Shown piece by piece: positions 1 to 6,819 of a stretch of 7,389 bases of DNA (the stretch's first letter is position 1; every line of letters starts with the position of its first letter). The DNA comes from Bacteroidia bacterium (GTDB lineage: Bacteria; Bacteroidota; Bacteroidia; Bacteroidales; BM520): the NCBI GenBank assembly GCA_009930445.1, contig RZYD01000115.1, positions 1-7,389 of the forward strand, in the 5' to 3' direction. The notes below the pieces were generated by a model. That model was not told the origin of the DNA. It ran no database searches and saw nothing but the letters and a program-made list of their open reading frames with translations. The position numbers were made by a program, and so were the translations under genes.

Positions 1-58
1 TGTGGCGGTCCATGGAACAAAAATAGCCATCCTTGGGTAAATGGCCAACAAAAATAGC
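1..58. mobile_element. Possible solo terminus of an IS21-family insertion sequence
   Basis: The window opens with TGT. Two direct copies of aacaaaaatagc follow at 16-27 and 47-58, spaced 31 bp, with related flanks (catgg before the first, atggcc before the second). IS21-family elements are known to begin with TGT and to carry repeated AAAAAT-containing motifs, read inward, within the first tens of bases; the layout here fits that. In this orientation the interior of the element would lie to the right, but a glycosyltransferase gene begins there by position 95 and no istA or istB is visible. If the assignment is right, this is an orphan end left after an internal deletion. Assigned from memory of the family, without a database match. 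The TGT falls exactly at the window edge, so the target duplication cannot be seen. Confidence 0.42.
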
Positions 59-92
59 GTTTCATTGGAAAAAATTTGCACCCTGTGATCGG

Positions 93-1142
93 TTACGAAA
101 AATCACGCCTCATCCACTCCCGACCCCTCTCACCCATTTCAGAAAGTCTCTGATCTGACAGATCCAACGCTTCTTCCAAAGCCGCAATCAAAGGATCAAC
201 GCCTATTTCAGTCCACCAACCGCAGTTATTCTCAAGCAACCCTTGCCAAGGGGCTCCATTGGTCACAATGGCTGGAGTTCCTGATGCTAAAGACTCGGCA
301 ACAGACATGCCAAAATTTTCCGAATACGTGGGGAGTATAAACAAGCTTGCGTCACGATAGGCTTGCCATTTGTCCCCACCATACAAAGGACCAGCAAAAT
401 CGACCCGCTCCAATGACAAATCATCAGCAAATTCTTTCATTTTGTCCAAATAACCTTGGCTATCCACTCCAACGATCCGAAGTTGCCAATTAGGAAATTT
501 ACACTGAACAGTCTTCCAAGCAGGCAGGAGCATATCAAGGCCTTTTTTAGGATGAATCCGCCCCAAAAAAAGCAGCGTTCGGATCGAATGGAATTTTCTT
601 GGAATAACTTCTGGAATATGAATCCCGTTAGGGATAACAGCAACAGGCTGCTTGAATCCATGATGACGAATATCTTCAAGTTCAGGCATTGCTGTGGCAT
701 GGAAACAACTCGTCCATGATAATGCAGGGCGCTGTATCATCGGCCAAAAAATTTTTTTAACCACAGATCCACTCTGAAAAGCCCACAAAGACAATGTCCC
801 ACGAGGCGAAACAACCAAAGGCTTATTTGATTTTCGAGCAGATACACATGTATATACATTTGGCATCATCCACAAACTATGATTATGATACACATTCGTA
901 GTATTACCAACATCTAAAAGCAACATTTTCATCTCGGATGATACTCCAAGACGAGAGAAGTACCCGCTTCGCTTGCAAAGAAAATGCTCAAGATTCTTCC
1001 CAGTTAAATCATTAGAGCCTTCGAGTGTCATCAGCGTAACCGAACATTGATGATTCAAAAGTGCGAAACATAATTCAGGCACAGTGTATGCTGGACCACT
1101 GGCTTCTTCTCCAATAAAAGGAACTACATGAACAATATTCAT
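93..1142 (-). CDS. GT4-family glycosyltransferase, probably truncated at the C-terminus
   Basis: Predicted cytoplasmic, GT-B fold retaining glycosyltransferase that would add a sugar from a nucleotide donor to a growing polysaccharide repeat unit. The N-terminal acceptor domain opens with MNIVHVVPFIGEEASGPA and contains SPRGTLSLW (112-120). The C-terminal donor domain shows PNGI (171-174), LGRIHPKKG (193-201), a VG turn (224-225), and the EX7E motif with Glu275 and Glu283 in ENFGMSVAE, followed by ASGTPAIV. The protein is 349 aa and stops at WMRRDFS. Relatives usually continue after DFS with Trp and a closing helix of about 20 residues that packs back on the N-domain; none of the three frames downstream restores it. 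The stop lies directly beside the IS21-like end. Start is ATG, 22 nt after the upstream gene's stop, with only a weak ribosome binding site, so coupling is likely. Donor and acceptor sugars are unknown. Activity may be impaired. Confidence 0.9.
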   Translation of the reverse strand: MNIVHVVPFIGEEASGPAYTVPELCFALLNHQCSVTLMTLEGSNDLTGKNLEHFLCKRSGYFSRLGVSSEMKMLLLDVGNTTNVYHNHSLWMMPNVYTCVSARKSNKPLVVSPRGTLSLWAFQSGSVVKKIFWPMIQRPALSWTSCFHATAMPELEDIRHHGFKQPVAVIPNGIHIPEVIPRKFHSIRTLLFLGRIHPKKGLDMLLPAWKTVQCKFPNWQLRIVGVDSQGYLDKMKEFADDLSLERVDFAGPLYGGDKWQAYRDASLFILPTYSENFGMSVAESLASGTPAIVTNGAPWQGLLENNCGWWTEIGVDPLIAALEEALDLSDQRLSEMGERGREWMRRDFS

Positions 1143-1164
1143 AAATACGCCATCAGATATATAT

Positions 1165-2286
1165 TCAATACATTTTGCGCCAGGGAGCCAAAATTCTAAT
1201 ATTTTTTGTTTCAGTTTTTAAAATTATTTCATGAAGATATTGCGCGGCAGTTTGAGGATGAATGCCTTTTGACCACGTTTGAATATATTCCCGATCCAAA
1301 CCATCAATGCCTCCTTTTACCATTTGAGTGCGCAGCGCTTCCTGTAGAGACGTCACTGATTGAGCTTGAAATACACCACCCAGTCGCGGATTCTGAATAA
1401 GTTCACTCGCCCCGCACGCGTCACTGACCACAACAGGCGTCCCAGCCATAAGCGCCTCATTTACAACTGCGCCCCAACCATCATAACGACTCGGCAGGAC
1501 AAGAAGATCCGAGGCAGCCATCACCTGTTTCACCGCATCATTTGCAAGTCCCCCCTCCCAAACGATACGTTCATTAATGCCCAGTTCACACGCAAGTTTA
1601 CCCAACTCATGCCGCAAAGGGCCATCCCCAACAATACGCAAGTTCCAAGTAAACTCGCGCAAACCACCAAGGGCACGCATCAATAGGTCAACACCTTTTC
1701 TAAATATCAGCTGCCCAACGAAGAGTATTGTAAAAGCATTATTTATAGCCGAATAAGATTCGACAACGCTTTGAACATCGACAAAATAGCCAAATGAAAA
1801 AATTTTATTTTTAGGAAATAAAGACATAGAATACCACCGCACACCAAGATCACCAGTAGCTAGAAGAAAATTCAATCTTCTCCTCCACTGTGCTGCAAGC
1901 AAAATATAATGTAAACGCCGTAACCACGAACGTAATCCATCGTTATGCCTCCCAGGCTCTGCAAATACACCAAGAAGTACCGCTGTTTTCCGTGCCTGTT
2001 TCATTGTCCAATATGTTTCTGGATAGGCGTTGAAACCGGAAAAAACATGCACATCACTTTTGTTTTGCGTTTGTTCAAGCAAACACAAACGTTCGTTACG
2101 ACTTGGAGCAACAATCAATTTGGCTGGTGAAAAAACCGGTCTCACCCAGCCTTGGCGCAATCGACCAGATGACACATCCGATTCCGCCACAACCCAAACA
2201 TCACCATCCCAAAGCTTGGCAACCTCTCGGATAAGAGGGGCCTGATGGATCGAAGGAATGTTTTGCCAAAAAACCAGTGAACTCAT
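1165..2286 (-). CDS. GT4-family glycosyltransferase
   Basis: Predicted cytoplasmic GT-B glycosyltransferase of 373 aa acting in repeat-unit assembly. The N-terminus MSSLVFWQNIPSIHQAPLIR is a recognisable opening of this group. The donor domain has FVGQLIFRKGVDLL (189-202), LRIVGDGPLR (216-225), and LPSRYDGWGAVVNEALMAGTPVVVSDACGAS in two adjoining stretches (264-294). The EX7E motif is Asp269...Glu277 rather than Glu...Glu, a variant I recognise in GT4 proteins with an RYDGWGAVVNE-type signature, so it need not mean loss of function. The closing region is present, ending in APWRKMY. I chose ATG 2286 rather than GTG 2301 because AGGGGG sits six bases ahead of the ATG and homology to the family begins at MSSL. 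It starts 11 nt after the stop of the polymerase gene, so it is very probably co-transcribed. Sugar specificity cannot be read. Confidence 0.93.
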   Translation of the reverse strand: MSSLVFWQNIPSIHQAPLIREVAKLWDGDVWVVAESDVSSGRLRQGWVRPVFSPAKLIVAPSRNERLCLLEQTQNKSDVHVFSGFNAYPETYWTMKQARKTAVLLGVFAEPGRHNDGLRSWLRRLHYILLAAQWRRRLNFLLATGDLGVRWYSMSLFPKNKIFSFGYFVDVQSVVESYSAINNAFTILFVGQLIFRKGVDLLMRALGGLREFTWNLRIVGDGPLRHELGKLACELGINERIVWEGGLANDAVKQVMAASDLLVLPSRYDGWGAVVNEALMAGTPVVVSDACGASELIQNPRLGGVFQAQSVTSLQEALRTQMVKGGIDGLDREYIQTWSKGIHPQTAAQYLHEIILKTETKNIRILAPWRKMY

Positions 2287-2292
2287 TGCCGA

Positions 2293-2298
2293 CCCCCT
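2293..2298 (-). promoter_or_regulatory. Ribosome binding site that decides the start of the second glycosyltransferase
   Basis: On the minus strand AGGGGG ends six bases before ATG 2286. It overlaps the TGA stop (2300-2298) of the upstream polymerase gene by one base. The alternative in-frame GTG at 2301 precedes this site and has no good ribosome binding site of its own. Confidence 0.6.
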
Positions 2299-3704
2299 CA
2301 CATTGGTGAGAGCTTACCTGTTTGCACTTGCTTGCCGTGAAGCGACTCGCTTGCCAAACATAAACCTATAAGAACCCAGTAAATAAGCCCATTCCCATTC
2401 ACAGAAAACAACACTGCTTCCCCAACATTAACTGTCAAACATGCAAACAAAAGGGCCATGAGGGGAGGGTCTAGCCGTGTTGCCTTGGAGAAAAATGCAC
2501 CAAGAAAAATCAGAAAGGCCACAAGTCCAATGACGCCAATTTCTTCCAGTATCGCGGTATACACGATTCCCTTCTCTGAAGATGCCGAAATCGGAATGCC
2601 CATTAAATATTTAACCCTCGACCCAAAATCCACTGTGGCATCTACGCCGAAGCCATTTCCGATCCATGGGCTTTTCATGAAATTCGTTAAATGGCTCTCG
2701 ACTCCCCTGCCCCTAGAATGCTCAAAAGCCTCACCCACAGAAACTTTAGTTTGTCCTTTGGTCATAAATCCAGAAACTGCATTGGAAAAAGTGTCCGATG
2801 TGCCCAGTAAAGCAAGCACTATGGCTATGACCAACAAGAAAAGAACAGCCCCTTTCTTCATGGAAATGCCTATGCTATGCGATCGTTGCCCCAAGAAGAC
2901 AGGAAACGATATGAAAAGCGCCAGCCCCGTGGCAACCATCGACGTCCTGGACTTGGAAAGAAACATGCACGCGACAAGAAGGCAAAGTAAAGTCACCCAC
3001 TTCTTCAAATGTGCAACATTTTTTATAAAAAATATCCGAACGATAAACCATGCACAAAGAGGTGACCAAAATATTCCAAAGGCCTGAGGATGATTTAATA
3101 TACCCTGGAAACCACGACCATTTCTTAAAAATCCTATATTATGCAAAAAATATGTAGGCAATGAGAACAAGAGAACCATAATAGAAAGACTGAATATAGT
3201 CCTGGATAATCTCTGAAAATCTTCCTTATTCATGGATAAACTTCCGGATAATACCGAAACAACGACGACATAAAATGACGTTGCCTTGAGCATGGATATG
3301 GCGGGGTATCGGCTCCAGAATGAAATACACAACACTGTGATATAAAATAATGTTAAGGGCAAAATAAGAGAATTGCTCCTCAGCTTTGACCGAAAAAGAA
3401 GAGAAAAACTGGCTATGTAAAGGAATCCCCAGGCATAAAGACCAAAAAATGGTGGAAACGCAACCAAAGCGGGGTTGGCATATTTAACGACAACAGAAAA
3501 TGCCATAGCCTCCACGGCCTGACGACGCCCATTCATGGCATAAACCGAGAGCAGTACAAAACACGCCGCCACACAATATGGGCTAAGGGTGAGCAAACCA
3601 AACGCAGCACCAAATCCAACGATCATCTTCCAGGAAAGCTGAAAATCAAAATTCAGAGGACGATCCCCTGCTTGGCTCTCAATTGTGCTGGAAAATGTGT
3701 TCAT
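2298..3704 (-). CDS. O-antigen polymerase/ligase family membrane protein (Wzy_C domain)
   Basis: Integral inner-membrane protein of 468 aa that, by family, either polymerises undecaprenyl-linked repeat units (Wzy) or ligates glycan to an acceptor (WaaL). Hydrophobic segments run from about residue 27 through 155, 170-190, 207-228, 236-270, 284-301, and 380-405 to 450, giving roughly 10-12 membrane helices. Family marks are GRGFQGILNHPQAFGI (196-211), the SKSRTSMVA motif (250-258), and a large periplasmic loop (about 303-378) holding HSRGRGVESHLTNF and PWIGNGFGVD, followed by SSEKGIVYTAILEEIGVIGL. The usual His of the polymerase/ligase loop near this last motif is not evident, so the exact role stays open. 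ATG 3704 overlaps the stop of the preceding gene as ATGA, implying translational coupling. Context with a flippase and two glycosyltransferases favours a polymerase. Confidence 0.88.
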   Translation of the reverse strand: MNTFSSTIESQAGDRPLNFDFQLSWKMIVGFGAAFGLLTLSPYCVAACFVLLSVYAMNGRRQAVEAMAFSVVVKYANPALVAFPPFFGLYAWGFLYIASFSLLFRSKLRSNSLILPLTLFYITVLCISFWSRYPAISMLKATSFYVVVVSVLSGSLSMNKEDFQRLSRTIFSLSIMVLLFSLPTYFLHNIGFLRNGRGFQGILNHPQAFGIFWSPLCAWFIVRIFFIKNVAHLKKWVTLLCLLVACMFLSKSRTSMVATGLALFISFPVFLGQRSHSIGISMKKGAVLFLLVIAIVLALLGTSDTFSNAVSGFMTKGQTKVSVGEAFEHSRGRGVESHLTNFMKSPWIGNGFGVDATVDFGSRVKYLMGIPISASSEKGIVYTAILEEIGVIGLVAFLIFLGAFFSKATRLDPPLMALLFACLTVNVGEAVLFSVNGNGLIYWVLIGLCLASESLHGKQVQTGKLSPM

Positions 3705-5284
3705 TGGATTCGCGAAGGAACGGATGCATCTTCCCGCACCAGATAAAAATGACCAGCCTCTCCGGCCGTGATCCGTGCGGAGCGTACTCCTGGAATTTGC
3801 ACTGTCACCTCACGTTCCTTGACCAATGGCGCAAAGGAGTAAATCAGCCATTCGCGGTCAGGTTTTCGACCAAGCTCCAAGGCGAGGGAAAAGACCGGAA
3901 TCTCTGTCTCCAAAGTCCAAGGCTTGCGCGGGTCCAAATTAGTATCAAGCAGGAACCATCGCTTTTTGTCTTTCAATTCGTCCGGTATGGCGCTCTGATG
4001 GAGGTGTGGGGTGCTTGGATTGTCGACAAGCCGACCATGCCGCCAAAAACGTTCCAAGGTGTCGTTGTCATGCACTCGGTCCACAGCCCGAACCAAAGCC
4101 ATAAAATAGTCCCCGTTGTTGGCCACTGTATCGGTCCATCCCCGGAACTCCCGCACAACGCGGGGCCTGAGTAGCCACATGCCGAATTGGACCATGCCAG
4201 CGTATCGTTCTGGCGTGTAATCCTGCCCTAGAGAAGCATAATATTTACGTTTATCATTATCTTGTGACGGTTCATTCCCATCCCATACCGACAATTCAAA
4301 CCAGTAGTTTGGATTTTTCTTGTAGATTTCTTCCAGCACAAAAACCTGATTCATGGCCCGAATTTGAGGACTCCAAGCTGTAAAATCCACGGACGGGTCC
4401 CAATTGTGGGTGTAAAACGCAACAGAAGCCCCATCCCAAACCGAAGACCACGGCTCAAACCTATCCGTTGTATGCAAGGAATAAGCGCCCCACCCACCCC
4501 ATCGACCAAAAGCACCCGGGAAAAAAGCGTTATAGCCTATAAAACGCGCATTCTCTTTCCAGCTAGGCGCATCCAAACCGTCTCGCATACCATCAAACAG
4601 CGCTCCATAGCGTTCAATCCAGCCATCACCCACAACCTTGCGCTTGAACTCGTCCGAACGACCAGAACTATACACTTGCATATAGCGCTGAGATTTTTCA
4701 ACTTCGCGCCATCGCAATTTTGTATGTTCATTATTGGAGACAAACAGCACACGAGGAGGGTTGGGATACCATTCCTGGAATTTCTTTAAGAGGGGTTGAG
4801 AAGTCCACTGCGCGCCAACTTCCCTCCACGGATCAAGCGGGCCAAAGGGTGAAACAGTTTTTTCGATGTCGCCATTTACCAAGACAACATTGGGATTAAG
4901 TGCAGCTGGCAGACCAAAATATTCTTTCTGTGTGGTCAAAAGCTTCTCCCACTGTGACCCAATCAACGAAATCGGCAAACCGCGCTGGGCCGCGAACTTG
5001 ATAGCCTTTTCATACTGCAAAAGAAGCGTGGCTTCTCCAGGGTCACTGAGCTTAAACCATGGCAGAATCTGGTGTCCCTCTTCAAGTAGCTTCAACTGGA
5101 ATAGAGGACTAAAACCCCCCGGGCGACTACCGCTGTTCCAGTGTGCAATGAGGGGGAGGGGGTGCCCATTTTTACCAGCACTCGGGGCAAGGGATTCAGA
5201 CAAAATTTCATTTATCTCTGAACAATTCCCAAACGCAGAAAAAATGCTCGTAAAAACAAGTAAAAGCAAAATTATATATCTCAT
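3701..5284 (-). CDS. Secreted glycoside-hydrolase-like protein of the polysaccharide operon
   Basis: Predicted exported protein of 527 aa. The N-terminus MRYIILLLLVFTSIFSAFG is a signal peptide, with cleavage probably near residues 17-20. Cys21 follows Asn, so it is not a convincing lipobox. The mature part looks like a TIM-barrel sugar-processing enzyme: a first-strand-like PLIAHWNSG (43-51), VLFVSNNEH (179-187) resembling the Asn-Glu acid/base site at the end of strand 4 in clan GH-A glycosidases (Glu186), and YWFELSVWDGNE (327-338) with Glu330 as a candidate nucleophile. Many Trp/Tyr residues (RWGGWGAYSL 261-270, HNWDPSVDFTAW 293-304) suit a sugar-binding cleft. The C-terminus (about 455-517) looks like a beta-rich accessory domain. 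I chose ATG 5284 because it gives the signal peptide and overlaps the stop of the acetyltransferase remnant as ATGA; the 43 codons upstream read that remnant out of frame. The exact family is not recognised. A periplasmic role in processing the operon's glycan is inferred. Confidence 0.72.
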   Translation of the reverse strand: MRYIILLLLVFTSIFSAFGNCSEINEILSESLAPSAGKNGHPLPLIAHWNSGSRPGGFSPLFQLKLLEEGHQILPWFKLSDPGEATLLLQYEKAIKFAAQRGLPISLIGSQWEKLLTTQKEYFGLPAALNPNVVLVNGDIEKTVSPFGPLDPWREVGAQWTSQPLLKKFQEWYPNPPRVLFVSNNEHTKLRWREVEKSQRYMQVYSSGRSDEFKRKVVGDGWIERYGALFDGMRDGLDAPSWKENARFIGYNAFFPGAFGRWGGWGAYSLHTTDRFEPWSSVWDGASVAFYTHNWDPSVDFTAWSPQIRAMNQVFVLEEIYKKNPNYWFELSVWDGNEPSQDNDKRKYYASLGQDYTPERYAGMVQFGMWLLRPRVVREFRGWTDTVANNGDYFMALVRAVDRVHDNDTLERFWRHGRLVDNPSTPHLHQSAIPDELKDKKRWFLLDTNLDPRKPWTLETEIPVFSLALELGRKPDREWLIYSFAPLVKEREVTVQIPGVRSARITAGEAGHFYLVREDASVPSRIQ

Positions 5285-5388
5285 TCCAAAGACTTTATAA
5301 ACTTGCATGGATTTCCTGCAGCCAAAATGTTTGACGCAATGTCTTTCAGAACAACGCTTCCTGCACCAATTACTGATTGAGTCCCTAT
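5281..5388 (-). pseudogene. 3' remnant of a hexapeptide-repeat (LbH) acetyltransferase
   Basis: Read on the minus strand from 5388, one frame gives IGTQSVIGAGSVVLKDI, then ASNILAAGNPCKFIKSLE and TGA at 5283-5281. This is the closing rung and tail of the left-handed beta-helix acetyltransferases (the GAGSVV...D...AGNPAK pattern) that acylate sugars or sugar nucleotides. An in-frame TAA sits at 5391-5389 and the flippase stop lies only about 50 bp upstream, so the catalytic His, the acetyl-CoA site and all earlier repeats are absent. The TGA overlaps the next gene's ATG as ATGA, so the intact gene was once coupled to the glycosidase-like gene. A deletion between the flippase and this point best explains it. 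The fragment cannot be an active enzyme. Confidence 0.8.
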
Positions 5389-5438
5389 TTAAAAAATTTT
5401 GAAAACAATACATTTTCTCAATATACTAAAAAAATTTG

Positions 5439-6728
5439 TCATATTTTTCCAACTTTTAACTCTCTTATCGAATATAATATTACAAAAACAAAACGGATAG
5501 CATAAGAAACCAGACCAGATATAGCCAACCCAAGCGCACCAAGCCCACTATCAAGCAAAAAAAACGCAATAATTACAAACAATACGCACCAAAGAATGTT
5601 AAGATTCAAATTAATCCACATTTTATCAAGAACTGCGAATGTATTCCCGATCATATTTTGAATACAAGCAAACAAAGACATAAGAACAATAACAACCAAG
5701 ACAGGCCATGAATTTTCAAATCCGTTTCCATAAAATTTCATAATATTTGGACTGAAAATCATCAAAATAAAACAAATAGGTACCAATACTTTAAATGAAA
5801 TTTTTATCGAAAAAAATAAAACATTTTTCATTGAATCATGATCATTCACGCCTTTTCTTTCTGACATAATTGGGAGTATTGTGTTTGTTATTATAGATGG
5901 AAAAAATAACATCATACCGAGCCATTGGTAACTTGCGCTATATATACCCATCTGAACATAGCCGTCATGATGGTTAACAAGCATCACATTCCCAACCCAA
6001 ACACTCCCCCAATGAGTCACGCCACTCAACATGGCAGGCATACTAAATTTGTACAAAAGATTAAGCCTTTTTTTTAAATCACAAAAATGAACACTTATTT
6101 TATATTTTGTTAAGTATTTTCTAACTATATAAGAATTAAAACAGCATTGTGAAAAAAGCCCAATAATCATTCCTATAATTACACCATTTGTTTTTTGAAT
6201 ATACGCACCACCAACAATGCATAAAAAAGTAATCATGCCTGAAGCAAAATTTGTTATTGACTGTGATCGAAACGCTTCGAACCCTGACAAAGTCCCTGTT
6301 TGTACTCCATTCCATGCACCCAGTACCAGCAGTACAGAACTAATTTTCAATGATTCAACTATATCAGACCTATTCAAAACATTCTCGGCAAGAAACGGAG
6401 AAAACAAAAAAAATGCGCCTCCAACAATAAGTCCAGAGCAGACTGAAAAAATCAGCGAAAAGCCTATAATACCACCTGCATTATAAGGATCTGTCTCTTT
6501 AAGTTCAGCTACATACTTAGAGCATGTAAGCCCAACGCTAAACGATGCAAGAACTTGAAACATCGTTATGCTGTTTTGTATTACGCCAACTTCTCCATAA
6601 AGTTCCTCCCCTAATATCCGGGCAGCCATCATTCCCGCGAGAATGGTAAACCCGCGAGAAGCAACAGTGCCAAAAAAATTCCAAAATGCTCCTGAAAACA
6701 GGCGATCACGTATATTTTTTGTTAACAA
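5439..6728 (-). CDS. Wzx-type oligosaccharide flippase (MOP superfamily)
   Basis: Inner-membrane transporter of 429 aa that would flip the lipid-linked repeat unit to the periplasmic face. The N-terminus RLFSGAFWNFFGTVASRGFTILAGMMAARILGEELYGEVG, in pieces at 9-20 and 21-47, is the typical opening of the polysaccharide-transporter branch: an amphipathic start, then RILG-E-YG. LSGFEAFRSQS (147-157) is the usual loop motif at mid N-domain. Hydrophobic stretches suggest about 12 helices, with the second half beginning near 225. No ATG or GTG exists near the family start. TTG 6728 is preceded by AAGGA at 6740-6736 with seven bases between, so I chose TTG. The reading frame runs open further upstream to 6830, but that part has Cys/Arg-rich sequence unlike a flippase. 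The gene is strongly AT-rich (10 G+C in 6061-6120), unlike its downstream neighbours, suggesting separate acquisition. It ends in an AT-rich ~50-bp gap before the acetyltransferase remnant. Confidence 0.9.
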   Translation of the reverse strand: MLTKNIRDRLFSGAFWNFFGTVASRGFTILAGMMAARILGEELYGEVGVIQNSITMFQVLASFSVGLTCSKYVAELKETDPYNAGGIIGFSLIFSVCSGLIVGGAFFLFSPFLAENVLNRSDIVESLKISSVLLVLGAWNGVQTGTLSGFEAFRSQSITNFASGMITFLCIVGGAYIQKTNGVIIGMIIGLFSQCCFNSYIVRKYLTKYKISVHFCDLKKRLNLLYKFSMPAMLSGVTHWGSVWVGNVMLVNHHDGYVQMGIYSASYQWLGMMLFFPSIITNTILPIMSERKGVNDHDSMKNVLFFSIKISFKVLVPICFILMIFSPNIMKFYGNGFENSWPVLVVIVLMSLFACIQNMIGNTFAVLDKMWINLNLNILWCVLFVIIAFFLLDSGLGALGLAISGLVSYAIRFVFVILYSIRELKVGKI

Positions 6729-6735
6729 AAATCTT

Positions 6736-6740
6736 TCCTT
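6736..6740 (-). promoter_or_regulatory. Ribosome binding site supporting the TTG start of the flippase
   Basis: AAGGA lies seven bases before TTG 6728 on the minus strand, in good Shine-Dalgarno position, with no competing ATG or GTG in frame nearby. It also marks the point where sequence changes from GC-rich upstream to AT-rich inside the gene. Confidence 0.65.
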
Positions 6741-6760
6741 GTATGATGATCTGCAGCATC

Positions 6761-6773
6761 GGCCGGTCCGGCC
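6761..6773. repeat. GC-rich perfect palindrome upstream of the flippase
   Basis: GGCCGG-T-CCGGCC is a perfect inverted repeat with six-base arms around one central base, 33 bp ahead of the TTG start. It could be an operator or a leader hairpin for the operon, or only a feature of the GC-rich upstream DNA. It has no T-tract and is not a terminator. In the 79 bp between the Fic-like remnant and the ribosome binding site I see no convincing -35/-10 pair. Confidence 0.4.
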
Positions 6774-6819
6774 TGAAGTCACTGTGTGCTCGCAGAAAGC
6801 ACCGCCCGACCTTTTGCCG

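Noticed and set aside
2287..2301. GTG 2301 as start of the second glycosyltransferase
   Set aside because: It overlaps the previous stop attractively, but AGGGGG lies after it and fits ATG 2286, where family similarity begins.
5222..5284. Lipoprotein signal in the glycosidase-like protein (Cys21)
   Set aside because: The residue before Cys is Asn and the preceding residues are Phe-Gly, which does not fit a lipobox.
4364..5300. Plus-strand open frames inside the glycosidase-like gene (4364-4789 and 4866-5300)
   Set aside because: They are antisense shadows: low-complexity Pro/Arg/Ser-rich translations without recognisable domains, opposite a gene with clear motifs.
5285..5413. N-terminal extension of the glycosidase-like protein to an ATG at 5413
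   Set aside because: The 43 extra codons are a shifted reading of the acetyltransferase remnant, precede an obvious signal peptide, and would bury it; ATG 5284 with ATGA overlap is better.
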